Assembly: GCF_002929275.1 (NCBI RefSeq)
Contig: NZ_PJIK01000006.1
Span: 78,019 to 142,018 of the forward strand
Source: Arthrobacter sp. ZGTC131
GTDB taxonomy: Bacteria > Actinomycetota > Actinomycetes > Actinomycetales > Micrococcaceae
DNA length: 64,000 nucleotides
Direction: 5' to 3'
The notes under the pieces were generated by a model. The model was not told where the DNA came from and did no database searches. It worked only from the letters and a program-made list of their open reading frames with translations. Shown piece after piece: positions 32,748 through 41,849 of the stretch (the first letter of the stretch is position 1; each line of letters opens with the position of its first letter). Position numbers and translations under genes: made by a program.

Positions 32748-35377
32748 GAGTAGTCCCCTTTTAGTCCACACAGGCTGCCGAAGTCGCAGTACCTGCAGTT
32801 AGGCTTCACGTGAAGGCGGCCGCTGTCCTCGGCGTTCGCCGCGGCATCGGGTTCGTCATCGGCCAGGGCGTTGGCTGCCGGCGCCGTTGCGGTAACCCGT
32901 CCCGCAAGCACTTCCTCGACCGTGAATTCAATCGCCCGCATGGTCTGCTGCCACAGTTGCGAGGGGTCTTGGCTGGGCTGGATCGGGGAACCGAATTCCG
33001 GGTGGGCCGATGCGAACCTTCCCTGCTTGAGCATGAAATAAGCGGTGGGTGAGTCCGGCGGCAACTCGTCAGGGCTGAAGGCCCACTGATATAGGGCTAG
33101 CTGAAGGGCCTCCCCGCGCTGAATTTCCTCGCGACGGTACTTCTCGCCGTTGGTCCACTTGAGATCAACGACGACGGTCCGGCCCGCAGCGTCGATGCCG
33201 ACCGCGTCCGCCCGGCCCGTGACGGGGACCGTGTAGTTGTTTCCCCCTGCGGTGAAGTGCAATTCTTTTTCGAAGCCCTTTTCCATCTCCTGCAGCACTA
33301 CACCGCCGCGCTGCAGCTGTTCAAAGAAGGTCATGACGGTGGTTTCGACGGTGGCACGCACACCGGCCAGACGGCTCTTTTGGCCGGGCAGCAGCAGCTC
33401 TGAGGCAAGCTGCGGCAAGAGGCGGTCGACGGCAGTCCTTACCTCGTCCTGCTCCGGAACCGCCCGGTGTTCGGCCCGGAGCTGGACCTGTAGTACCTCA
33501 GCAACCTTGTGGGCGAAGATCCCGAGCATCTGGTTGTCGGTCGGCACACTAGCAGCGGCAGGGACGCGGAGGCGAGATTTGTGCTTGAGCACCCATGCCA
33601 GCGAGCAGCCGAGCAGCGTGGACAACTGCGTCGAGGAGAGACTGTCCGTGACGAACGCAGGGTTAGGTCCGACGTCGTGCACGGCCAGTGGTGCGACGGG
33701 GCGGTGCTGGGCGACCGGAGCGAGCTGCATCTGACGGCCTGCGAGAGACCAGAGGCCGGTGGCGTCAGTGAGTGCTCCGGGCCTGCGCCCGAGCCGGTCG
33801 AGACGGTCAGAGAGGGACTCCTCGGCTTGGCTCGGCTGTGCAGCGGCGAAAGCCTCCAGCAGCGGATTGCCTTGCTCCCGCTCGCCGTCGCGCTGTTCGA
33901 TCTGAACGAGGACCAGGTCTCCGGCCCGGCTGGCGGCAGCGAGAGTCTGGCCGATCTCCAAGGCGCTGATGTCTTCCGGCGTTGGCAGGAACACACCCAC
34001 CCGGGACAGGACTTCGATGTCGTGGGCATCCCAGCGTCGGACGGACGGCGTCCGGCTACTTTGGAAACCCCACCAGATCACTTGGTCAACGTCGTCAGTC
34101 AGCTCGGCCAGATGACCGAGCCGCAACCATGGTGCAGCTTCTGCCGGCTTGAGCGCACCCGACGAAGGGGTTATGACGGCTGCGATGATGCGGCGCAGAT
34201 CCCGGCGCGAGACGCGCGGGAACGGTGCCACGAGTGCCAGGATCCGCTGCAACAGGGAAGCGGTGGCCTTGGCGGAGTCGTCTTTGGAGGCACGGGCGCG
34301 CAAGCGGCCCACGAGCCATCCTGCCCTTTCAGCAAGCTCAGTGCCGCTCACGCCGTTGTCCTCGATGAGAAGACCAGTGCAAAAGAGTCGGTCCAGCGCA
34401 GCCGCGAGGTCGGGACCGAGATGCTCGTCGGCGGCGATGGCAGAGATAGCAGCAGTCCACGCTTCGCCTCCGGTCCCCGGCTCTGCCCTCAGAGCCCCAA
34501 GAAGGTGGCGGGCGGCAGCCCCTCGCACCGGTGAGCCCGGAAGGGTCAGAAGCTCGGCGAGGAGCTGAACGTCGGCCGGAGCCCAGATGACTTCGAAAAA
34601 GAGCGGAATGAGCTGGTCCTGGGGACGCCAGACGGATGGAGCGCCTGCGCCGACAGCCGGCAGGCCGTAGCCCGCGAGATAGGCGTCCAGGACGGCAGTG
34701 TTGTCGGAGGATACGACGGCGGTTCGTTGATTATCTCCGGCCGCGAGCCACCGCGCGCTGTGTTCCGCGGCCTCCCACTCTGTTTCAGCGGTGAAAATCG
34801 TCAGCCGTGGCTGGCGGCCTGCGGGCACGGCTTCACTGACTTGGACTCCACGGTCCCGCAGCTTGCCGATGATGCACCGCCAGACGTGTGGGAATGTGCT
34901 CTCAGCGTGCTGAAGTACAAGCTCGTCGATGCCGAGCGGCAGGGGCGAGTCTAGCGCCGTTACCAGCTCGGCGACGTCATCGGACAAGGAGGGCGCGAGC
35001 TGCCCATACGCGCTTTCCGCTGCCGCCAGCGTCCGCAGCAACGGAGAGGGTTCCGGCATGCCTGGCTGCCACTCGGGGAGCGAGCCCTCCCAGCCGTTAG
35101 CGACGGCGTCGTCACGCGCGGCGAGCAGCTCCTGCGCCGTGGACCACGGGTCAACCTCGAACGAGTCGTGGAACCACGCATCCGGGGAGTCAACGGACCG
35201 AAGCCGCTCCAGGTACTGGCTGACACGCTCGGCGTGCCCGGTGTCAGGGCGGGTGATTCCCAAACGTGTCTGCAGCAGGGCCGTGAAGTTTTTTCGGCCC
35301 ACGCGGATTTGGTTCAGACCTGGCTGGGTGTATGCCCACGGGGCCCGGTCGAGGTGCCACCCGAACTCAATCTTCAT
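32744..35377 (-). CDS. AddB-like nuclease with Fe-S cysteine staple
   Basis: 877 aa. The N-terminal two thirds is an inactivated-helicase-type region without a clear Walker A. C-terminal PD-(D/E)XK nuclease: GRADAVGI (Asp about 724), VVVDLKW (Asp about 738, Lys about 740), QLALYQW. A Cys in LLGCSLAWVLKHK plus C-x2-C-x5-C at about 861-870 (NCRYCDFGSLCG) form the four-cysteine iron-sulphur staple of AddB-type nucleases. Couples to the AddA-like gene by ATGA overlap. A damage-type promoter sits 39 bases upstream. Confidence 0.82.
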   Translation of the reverse strand: MKIEFGWHLDRAPWAYTQPGLNQIRVGRKNFTALLQTRLGITRPDTGHAERVSQYLERLRSVDSPDAWFHDSFEVDPWSTAQELLAARDDAVANGWEGSLPEWQPGMPEPSPLLRTLAAAESAYGQLAPSLSDDVAELVTALDSPLPLGIDELVLQHAESTFPHVWRCIIGKLRDRGVQVSEAVPAGRQPRLTIFTAETEWEAAEHSARWLAAGDNQRTAVVSSDNTAVLDAYLAGYGLPAVGAGAPSVWRPQDQLIPLFFEVIWAPADVQLLAELLTLPGSPVRGAAARHLLGALRAEPGTGGEAWTAAISAIAADEHLGPDLAAALDRLFCTGLLIEDNGVSGTELAERAGWLVGRLRARASKDDSAKATASLLQRILALVAPFPRVSRRDLRRIIAAVITPSSGALKPAEAAPWLRLGHLAELTDDVDQVIWWGFQSSRTPSVRRWDAHDIEVLSRVGVFLPTPEDISALEIGQTLAAASRAGDLVLVQIEQRDGEREQGNPLLEAFAAAQPSQAEESLSDRLDRLGRRPGALTDATGLWSLAGRQMQLAPVAQHRPVAPLAVHDVGPNPAFVTDSLSSTQLSTLLGCSLAWVLKHKSRLRVPAAASVPTDNQMLGIFAHKVAEVLQVQLRAEHRAVPEQDEVRTAVDRLLPQLASELLLPGQKSRLAGVRATVETTVMTFFEQLQRGGVVLQEMEKGFEKELHFTAGGNNYTVPVTGRADAVGIDAAGRTVVVDLKWTNGEKYRREEIQRGEALQLALYQWAFSPDELPPDSPTAYFMLKQGRFASAHPEFGSPIQPSQDPSQLWQQTMRAIEFTVEEVLAGRVTATAPAANALADDEPDAAANAEDSGRLHVKPNCRYCDFGSLCGLKGDYS

Positions 35378-35415
35378 TTTTATCCCCGATGCATTGGCTG
35401 GTGGTCGTTTCTATC

Positions 35416-35438
35416 ACGCTAGCTGCAGGGTCCGACAA
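35416..35438 (-). promoter_or_regulatory. DNA-damage (PafBC/RecA-NDp type) promoter of the AddB-AddA pair
   Basis: Minus strand: TTGTCGGAC, 8 bases, TAGCGT. Seven of nine in the first box (AC in place of TG), exact spacer and TAnnnT. It shares TTTGTCGGACC-N7-TAG with the promoter of the upstream sigma-helicase gene. Confidence 0.65.
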
Positions 35439-35500
35439 ATGTGTCTCACCGCAGACGCTGACCCTGGCATCCGTGCGCAGCAGCCTCTTTGCGGAGGACC

Positions 35501-38143
35501 TCACGCGGCCGGTGATGGTGCGTCTCCAACTTCGGATGCGCCTTCACTCGAGCCGGCAACGCCCGGACCAGAGGCTGCCCCGTTGCAGTCATACAGGTAT
35601 TCCTTCAGGACCTGTGACCGCGAGGGATGGCGCAACTTCCCAATCGTCTTGGATTCGATCTGGCGGATGCGTTCCCGCGTAACTCCATACACCTTCCCGA
35701 TTGCATCCAAGGTTTTTTCCTCGCCGTCTGTGAGTCCGAAGCGCAGTGCAATCACGCCCGCCTCACGCTCACTCAGAGTGTCGAGAACTGCGTGGATTTG
35801 CGCCTTCAGCTCTTCGCCTGCGATGCGGTCTACGACGTCCGGTTCCGAGGAATCGGCCATCTGTTCCGCCAACGGCTCCGCCCCTCCATGGCCATCTGGG
35901 ACGGGGAGATCCAGGGAGTAGATCGTCTTGTCAAGGCCAAGCAGGTACTCGACCTTGTCCGCGGTGTGGCCTGTGAGGCGGCCCAGCTCCTCGCAGCTGT
36001 GGGCTACTCCTGTGGTCGCCCCTTCGCGCTGAATCGCCTGGACCTTGTGGATTTGCTCCACCATATGAACAGGGAGCCGGATCAGCCGTCCCTGATCGGC
36101 CAAAGCCCGGGTTACGGCTTGGCGGATCCACCACGTCGCATACGTCGAGAACCTGAAGCCCTTGGTGTAGTCGAACTTGCAGACTGCTCGGTGAAGACCG
36201 ATATTCCCCTCCTGGATCAGGTCCAACAACTCCAGGCCGTGGCCAATGTAGCGCTTGGTGATATACACGACGAGTCGAAGATTCGCCTCCAGCAGGGCTT
36301 CGGCGGCGCGTTCACCGAGCTGAGCAACCGCAAGGAGCTCGCGCGCTTCCCTGCGGCCGCGGGGAGCGCCGTCCCCCAAGAGGTGCCTGGCGAAAAGCCC
36401 GGCCTCGATCTCCTGCGCAAGCTCCACTTCCTGCCCAGCAGTCAGGAGGTCAGCCCGTCCGGCTCGCCGCAGGTAGTCGGATACGGCATCGTCACTGAAA
36501 CCCTCGAGTCCGGCAAGTTCCTCGGGCCAGTCCTGGTCTTCGAGGTCGAATGAGGTGGGCTCGGCTTCGTCCACCTCGCCCTCGAGGAGTTCCAAGGTGG
36601 CCTCTTCCGGTTCTTGGACACCAAGGAAATGCTCCTTTGGCTCCCCCTCCGTGCCACCTGGGGTTAATTCCCCGGCCGGGGTGCCGCTCCCGCCCACCGC
36701 CGGGACCATTTCGGAACCGGGGGCAGGCGGCTGCTCCGGCTCCGGCCGACGGAGAAACTCCTGCAGCCGGCCGAGGTCCGCCTTCATGTCAAAGAAGTCC
36801 ACCTCGCGGGCATGAGGCAAAACGCGGCGCAGGAACTCCTCGCCCTGTACCTCGGGATCCTCGACTGTTCCCTTGGAGTAGAGAACCACCAGGCGCCCCA
36901 CGCGTCCATCAGCTTTCTTGCGGATGACACGCCCCAGGCGCTGTACCATCTGGCGCTGGCTTCTGTTTGCCGCGACGATGATGCCGAGGTCGGCTTCCGG
37001 AACGTCAATGCCTTCGTCGAGGAGCCGCGGCGCCGCGAGGATCTGGGAGGCGCCGCTGCGGAAGTCCTCCATGCCCTGCTTCCGGTCATCTTTGGCCATC
37101 CCGCTGAACAGCGCCGACGCTGTGGTGCCCATCGAGGTGAACAGTTCCTCAGCTCGCCGTGCGGACTCCTGCGTCTGGGTGAAGACAAGGGTGCCGTGCG
37201 ACTGATCTACGGACTCCTTCAGCGCGGCCAGGGCAAGATACTTGGTCCTGGCCTCAGCCAGGAGCGTGAGCCGGGAGGCCATGGCCCGCATGTACCTCCG
37301 GGCCATGGTAGCTTCCCGGCTAGGGGACTCGGAGGCCGCCAGCGTAGCGACGGCCGAGATGAACTGGTGGAAAGGCCGCCGGGGGATCCCCGCATACGAC
37401 TCCAGATGGCGTGCCGTTTCGGTCATCGTGTCGGAGAACTCGTCATAGGACACCTGTTCGGTAGGAGTCAGTTCAACCCCTACCAGCGCGATGTCGAACG
37501 GCGCGATCACTTCGTCCTGCAGCGCCCTGTCGTACCAGAGGTTGTAGACGACCCCGCCGAAGTACGGCGTCAGGAGGTTCTCGTGCTCGCCGTCGGACCG
37601 TTCATAGGTGGCAGTCAGTCCGAGGCGCCAGGCGTAACCCTCCTGGAGCGCGCCGATGAACAGCGGAGCTGCATACCGGTGGCACTCGTCTGCGATGACC
37701 AGCCCGGCTTTGTGGCTGCGCAGCGTCTCCCGGTTGGATGCCGAGTGCACAATCGCCACGAGGATGTCGACGTGGTCAAGGGAGTCCGAGCGGCCGTTGC
37801 CGAGGGCCCCGCGCCGCACCTTGGGCAGGTCGCGCTGCAGGTAGGACAGCCATTGCCCCTGAAGCTCCGCGGTCGGCACCAAAATTAGAACCTTTATGCC
37901 CTGCCTAACGGCTTCGAACGCGGCGGCGATGCCGACGCGCGTCTTACCGGCACCGGTGACTGCCTCGATCACGCCGCGGCGGGCATTGGAATGCCACGCT
38001 TTCAGCGCCTCCTGCTGCCAGGTGTATAGGAAGGCGTAGTCGTACTCGGTCGGAACGGACGCGGCAGCAACAGGTTCCGGCATCGGCAGCATCGCCACCG
38101 AAACGGACGGGTCCTCGGCAAGTTCTGGCATTTCATCCCCCAT
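35501..38143 (-). CDS. SF2 helicase fused to RpoD-like sigma-70 factor
   Basis: 880 aa, one uninterrupted frame. Residues about 40-465 are an XPB/UvrB-like SF2 helicase: Walker A TGAGKT (63-68), motif II ADECH (151-155), motif III LTATYERSD, motif VI QRLGRVIRK (401-409). A Pro/Glu-rich linker (about 466-545) leads to a complete group 1/2 sigma factor: region 1.2 (SDDAVSDYLRRAGRADLLTA), region 2 (YIGHGLELLDLIQEGNIGL and KGFRFSTYATWWIRQAVTRA, about 632-680), region 3 (PVHMVEQIHKVQ) and region 4 HTH (LSEREAGVIALRFGL, VTRERIRQIESKTIGKLRHP, 790-840). All core- and promoter-contacting parts look intact. Joining an ATP-driven translocase to a promoter-reading factor in one chain is most unusual. A damage-type promoter precedes it; the AddB-AddA pair follows 123 bases downstream. 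Confidence 0.88.
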   Translation of the reverse strand: MGDEMPELAEDPSVSVAMLPMPEPVAAASVPTEYDYAFLYTWQQEALKAWHSNARRGVIEAVTGAGKTRVGIAAAFEAVRQGIKVLILVPTAELQGQWLSYLQRDLPKVRRGALGNGRSDSLDHVDILVAIVHSASNRETLRSHKAGLVIADECHRYAAPLFIGALQEGYAWRLGLTATYERSDGEHENLLTPYFGGVVYNLWYDRALQDEVIAPFDIALVGVELTPTEQVSYDEFSDTMTETARHLESYAGIPRRPFHQFISAVATLAASESPSREATMARRYMRAMASRLTLLAEARTKYLALAALKESVDQSHGTLVFTQTQESARRAEELFTSMGTTASALFSGMAKDDRKQGMEDFRSGASQILAAPRLLDEGIDVPEADLGIIVAANRSQRQMVQRLGRVIRKKADGRVGRLVVLYSKGTVEDPEVQGEEFLRRVLPHAREVDFFDMKADLGRLQEFLRRPEPEQPPAPGSEMVPAVGGSGTPAGELTPGGTEGEPKEHFLGVQEPEEATLELLEGEVDEAEPTSFDLEDQDWPEELAGLEGFSDDAVSDYLRRAGRADLLTAGQEVELAQEIEAGLFARHLLGDGAPRGRREARELLAVAQLGERAAEALLEANLRLVVYITKRYIGHGLELLDLIQEGNIGLHRAVCKFDYTKGFRFSTYATWWIRQAVTRALADQGRLIRLPVHMVEQIHKVQAIQREGATTGVAHSCEELGRLTGHTADKVEYLLGLDKTIYSLDLPVPDGHGGAEPLAEQMADSSEPDVVDRIAGEELKAQIHAVLDTLSEREAGVIALRFGLTDGEEKTLDAIGKVYGVTRERIRQIESKTIGKLRHPSRSQVLKEYLYDCNGAASGPGVAGSSEGASEVGDAPSPAA

Positions 38144-38169
38144 TGGACGGTTTGGAACTTAGTGAGTGA

Positions 38170-38192
38170 AGACTAAGGGGCAGGTCCGACAA
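38170..38192 (-). promoter_or_regulatory. DNA-damage (PafBC/RecA-NDp type) promoter of the sigma-helicase gene
   Basis: Minus strand: TTGTCGGAC, 8 bases, TAGTCT, 26 bases before the ATG at 38143. Same deviation from consensus (GGAC for GGTG) as the AddB promoter, with the same spacing. Confidence 0.65.
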
Positions 38193-38243
38193 AAACTGAA
38201 CCGCCCGCCGTCGTGCCCGCCCAAACCGCTGCCAGCGGCGCCA

Positions 38244-39959
38244 TCAGGCCGGAGGAGGCTCCCACGCCTGCGCCTTCGACAGCGCCATCTTCAACTCCCG
38301 GCCGCCGGCTTCCTCCAGCAAGGCGCCGTCGCCGACCACCACCAGCAGGCTCCTGGCCCGGGACAGCCCGACATACAGCTGCTCCGCCGCGCGTTCCAGG
38401 TCCTTGAATCCGTTGACGCACAGCACCACGACCGAACGCTCCAGGCCCTTGAAGCCCAGCACGTGGCCGTAGAACACGCCGCTGTTGGCGTGGAAGTCGA
38501 GCCAGTACTCGGCGATGGTGCCGGCGTCGACATGCTCCAGGTGCGCGGGGTGCCGTGAGTTGGTGGTGAGGAGAGCGATCTGGTTGTTGGCCCAGCCTTC
38601 GTCCATGAGCGCCTCGATGCAGTCATCGGCGGCAGAGAGTGCGTCCTCCGTGAGGCACTGAACCCTCCGCACGGGAAGCCCGGTGCCGCCCCGCGGAGTG
38701 AAGTGTTCGCCGGCAAAGGACCTAAACGTCTCGGCGATCTTGCGGGTGTTCCGAAGGTTCTCGTCGATGTGGATCGGCACCAGATCTGCCGTCGGATGCC
38801 CGCCCGGTGCAGCCGCTCCGCCCCACCTGCGGTAGACGTCCTGGCGGTCGTCCATGAACGCGTACACCTCACCGCCGTCGGGATCTGCGGTGCAGGCGAG
38901 CAGCGCCTCCCACCACAGCGGTGCGAAGTCTTGCGCTTCATCGACGACGACGGCGTCCAGCCGGTCGTGCGCGTCCATGCCCGCCGCCAGCTCCTTTAGG
39001 AGACGGGGCATCTCCTCCTCAAAGTAGTGCGGCTCGAAACCGTCCGGGACGCCCAGACCCCGAACGTACTCGTGGAATTCGCCCGTAAAGACGGGCTGGG
39101 CCTGCCGCCAGCCGGACACCTGCTGCTGCAGGTACTGGCCGAGGCCCTTGTTGTAGCAAAAGAGGCCCACCCGTTTGCCCTGTTTGCAGAGGAGTCTCGC
39201 CTTCTCCAAGGCAAGCCAGGTCTTCCCGCTGCCGGCCCCTCCGGTGAACTTCACGCGGGTGAGCGACCTGGTGGCCTGCAAGAGGACCGCCTGACGCTCG
39301 GTGAGGTGGTCCTGTGCGTCCTCGGCTTCCTGCGGATCCACCGAATCGTCGGAGCGGGCAATGAGGTCCCCGCTGAGGTGGGGGAGAATGCGTGCCAGGA
39401 ATGCCGGCGCCAGGGTGGTGGCGCCGTAGCCTTCGTGTTCGATGGCGTGCCGGATCAGGTCGGCCGGCGATTTCATATCTGTCTGGTCGAGGATCAGCGA
39501 GCGGGGGCACCCGGCCATCTCCCAGTCCCGCGGCACGTCCGTATAGGGAAAGCTGACGAGGTATGCGAAGCGGCTGCTGAGCTTGGAGCCGACCCGGCTT
39601 TCGAGCCAGGTCTTGAACGCATGCTGCGAACCCTGGGATTGCGCCACCGGGCTCTTGATCGTGTGTCTGCCGGCCCTGTCGGACTGGTACCACTGCCCGC
39701 TTTCGACGCCGACCTTGCCGCCTTTGACTTCGATGGCGGCCATGCCGACGCCGGGCCACAGCACCAGCAGGTCGATCTCATGCTCGGCCCGGCCGTCCCG
39801 TACCTGGACGGAATGGGCCAGCACACAGTCTTCCGGCAGGCTGCCCCGCAGCGCTTCCCAAACTACCTTTTCCGCCAATTGGCCATCGCCGAACTCCGGT
39901 TTTTCCGGAATACACCTCACTGTGCCCCCATGCCCTATGACGGCTACTGTGCCGCACAT
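38244..39959 (-). CDS. NERD-domain nuclease fused to SF1 helicase
   Basis: 571 aa. N-terminal NERD (nuclease-related) domain: EHEIDLLVLWPGVGMAAIEVKGG, with Asp about 63 and Glu-x-Lys at 77-79, the usual catalytic pattern. A UvrD/RecD-like helicase follows: KFTGGAGSGKTWLALEKA (Walker A), VVVDEAQDFAPLWWEALL (motif II), VVLCVNGFKDLERAAEQLYVGLSRAR (motifs V/VI). Such proteins are common in defence islands and DNA metabolism clusters. 100 bases upstream of the sigma-helicase gene on the same strand. Its role is unproven. Confidence 0.85.
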   Translation of the reverse strand: MCGTVAVIGHGGTVRCIPEKPEFGDGQLAEKVVWEALRGSLPEDCVLAHSVQVRDGRAEHEIDLLVLWPGVGMAAIEVKGGKVGVESGQWYQSDRAGRHTIKSPVAQSQGSQHAFKTWLESRVGSKLSSRFAYLVSFPYTDVPRDWEMAGCPRSLILDQTDMKSPADLIRHAIEHEGYGATTLAPAFLARILPHLSGDLIARSDDSVDPQEAEDAQDHLTERQAVLLQATRSLTRVKFTGGAGSGKTWLALEKARLLCKQGKRVGLFCYNKGLGQYLQQQVSGWRQAQPVFTGEFHEYVRGLGVPDGFEPHYFEEEMPRLLKELAAGMDAHDRLDAVVVDEAQDFAPLWWEALLACTADPDGGEVYAFMDDRQDVYRRWGGAAAPGGHPTADLVPIHIDENLRNTRKIAETFRSFAGEHFTPRGGTGLPVRRVQCLTEDALSAADDCIEALMDEGWANNQIALLTTNSRHPAHLEHVDAGTIAEYWLDFHANSGVFYGHVLGFKGLERSVVVLCVNGFKDLERAAEQLYVGLSRARSLLVVVGDGALLEEAGGRELKMALSKAQAWEPPPA

Positions 39960-39991
39960 TTTCAGAACATCTTAGGTGGTCGACCAGTTTT

Positions 39992-40048
39992 TCACGGCAC
40001 CCGCTCCGCGTGGGAATCTATCACCCAGAACGTGGCACGGTTGATGAG
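39992..40048 (-). pseudogene. Short relic of a phosphatase-domain gene
   Basis: Minus strand reads LINRATFWVIDSHAERVP-stop. The string ATFWVIDS and about 24 underlying bases (GAATC.ATCACCCAGAACGTGGCA.GG) match the phosphatase part of the ADP-ribosylglycohydrolase gene near 42128-42153. It lies in the 291-base gap 39960-40250, which holds no other gene. Confidence 0.5.
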
Positions 40049-40250
40049 TAGCTAAGATGCCCATCGCAGCGGTTCCGGGTGTCTTGGACCGAGAGAAATG
40101 AGACGGCTATCAGATCATCGGCTAGGCAGGGAGACCATTCAGTCGTCGCCGGGAATAGGCTTCCAGCAGGTCTGCTGCATTTTGGACGTTTTCCTCGGCG
40201 AGAATCGTCGGAAGGTTCATGGCCGTCCTAATCGTTGAAGGATGGATGGC

Positions 40251-41810
40251 TCAGCTGGCATTGCGGAGCGTCTGCACAGTGCCGCCCAGAACATCTGCGG
40301 CTGTGACACCGCCATCCGGGTTGGTTCCGGAGGGGAAACTCCCGGTGTGCCATCGAAGCTCGTCAGCGTCATGACAAGACCTGCCGGTTCTTAGACCCTC
40401 GAGGGTGACGTGGCCAGCGTCATCCAGCGGGACGGCTTCTTTGTACCAGTTGGGGACCTCCACATCAGGTTTCGACCATCCGTTTTGTAGCAGATGCTCA
40501 GGGTAAATCGGCCAGTCGTCCGCTTGTAGGAATTCCTCGGAGACAATCTCGCACCACGCCCCGTCGGGCCCGGGTGTGATCTGGGCATACGGCTGAGGCC
40601 CTCCATCCGCGCCTGCCCCGTATTGGATGCTGAGGAACGAGTTCCACGGCATCGTTCGGAGCACCTCACTGATGAGTTCTGCAGCTCGTGCCCAGGCATA
40701 GTCTGCAGCAGCCTCGGTTCTCAAATGACTGACGATCCCGCGGAGCTCATCTTCTTCCAGCGGAACGCAGGCGCCGATCACAGACTCCCAGGCGCCAAAG
40801 TGCCGTCCGATGGCCACCGCCGAGGGGCGATCCCGACCCATGGCCACTTCGGCGATCATCCAGCTGTCATAACTGTCAACGTCTTTCGGGGATCCGAACA
40901 GACCCCCTGTAGCGCGGTACGCCTGAGAAGCGTCTTCGTAGTCGGCCGCAGCAAATCCACCGTTCACAGCCGGAAACTTCATGCCGACAGATTCAAGCGC
41001 CAAGTGCCATGATCTCCCCGTCGTTCCCTCGCGGATCCGTTCGGCCGGGGGCGGGGATAGGGGGATCCCCTCGCCGCTCGTTTTACGAATGATAGCTTCC
41101 CGCGCCTCTTGATACTCAGAGAATGAAATGCCTTCGTCGTCGCCGGCGTCAACGGCCTCAGCCGTTGTTTCGATGAGAGCGATGATCTGACCGACCTGTT
41201 GCCGCGGGAGCGCCTCGGACAGGATCATTCGAAAACCATGAATTTCGGGCAACGGAACCTTACCCAGGGCCAGCTCGTAATTCGGTGCGATCCCTCGGTG
41301 ATACCCCGTCACGTAGCGCAACCACATCATATCGGTGACCATAAATGGTCTTCGACGAAGGACGGGGTCTATGAGAAGGTCAGGGCTCTTCAACAGCTCT
41401 GCAGCAATGTCGATGTCGATCATGGCGCTGAGAGCGGCCAGAATTCTTGGAATATCAGAGCTTTCAATTCCAGCTTCTAAAAGCTGGACAACCCGGTAGG
41501 CATCCTTACGCAGAACGTCAGCAGTTGCAGAGCACCGCCTGCGAAGAGCTTCGGACCGCTGCTGCTCGCTCTGATCAGCTACCCGGGTACTGAGCAGACG
41601 CAGCATGTCGTAAGCTCGCATACCGGCATCCGCCGCAATGCGCTGCAGCGGGTCACCTGCCTGGTAGGCCTTCACCGCCCGACTGGCAATCTGGTGCCGA
41701 TCACGCTGACGTCCCTGCGACACGGACTGTTGTTCCCCCAAGTGCAACTCTCCCACTTTCTGAGCGCCAAATAGGCATCCTCTCTGATGCCAAGACATTC
41801 TTATCAGCAC
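40251..41810 (-). CDS. TY-Chap-like domain protein with N-terminal HTH, hypothetical
   Basis: 519 aa as opened from 41810, but the first 25-30 residues (MLIRMSWHQRGCLFGAQ) look non-coding and a GTG/TTG start near 41700-41760 is possible. Residues about 40-75 form an HTH-like segment (ASRAVKAYQAGDPLQRIAADAGM). A middle helical region follows. The C-terminal 170 residues (AWARAAELISEVLRTMPWNSFLSI, PYAQITPG, CEIVSEEFLQ, LLQNGWSKPDVEVPNWYKE) resemble the TY-Chap/YbjN-like chaperone fold often seen beside conflict systems. Function unknown. Confidence 0.6.
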   Translation of the reverse strand: MLIRMSWHQRGCLFGAQKVGELHLGEQQSVSQGRQRDRHQIASRAVKAYQAGDPLQRIAADAGMRAYDMLRLLSTRVADQSEQQRSEALRRRCSATADVLRKDAYRVVQLLEAGIESSDIPRILAALSAMIDIDIAAELLKSPDLLIDPVLRRRPFMVTDMMWLRYVTGYHRGIAPNYELALGKVPLPEIHGFRMILSEALPRQQVGQIIALIETTAEAVDAGDDEGISFSEYQEAREAIIRKTSGEGIPLSPPPAERIREGTTGRSWHLALESVGMKFPAVNGGFAAADYEDASQAYRATGGLFGSPKDVDSYDSWMIAEVAMGRDRPSAVAIGRHFGAWESVIGACVPLEEDELRGIVSHLRTEAAADYAWARAAELISEVLRTMPWNSFLSIQYGAGADGGPQPYAQITPGPDGAWCEIVSEEFLQADDWPIYPEHLLQNGWSKPDVEVPNWYKEAVPLDDAGHVTLEGLRTGRSCHDADELRWHTGSFPSGTNPDGGVTAADVLGGTVQTLRNAS

Positions 41811-41849
41811 CCGCGGACTTTGTTCGGCAACTGCGCCGCGCGGTCGTCC

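Noticed and set aside
36812-37888. 358-residue plus-strand frame opposite the sigma-helicase gene
   Set aside because: The minus strand encodes conserved helicase motifs over the same bases.
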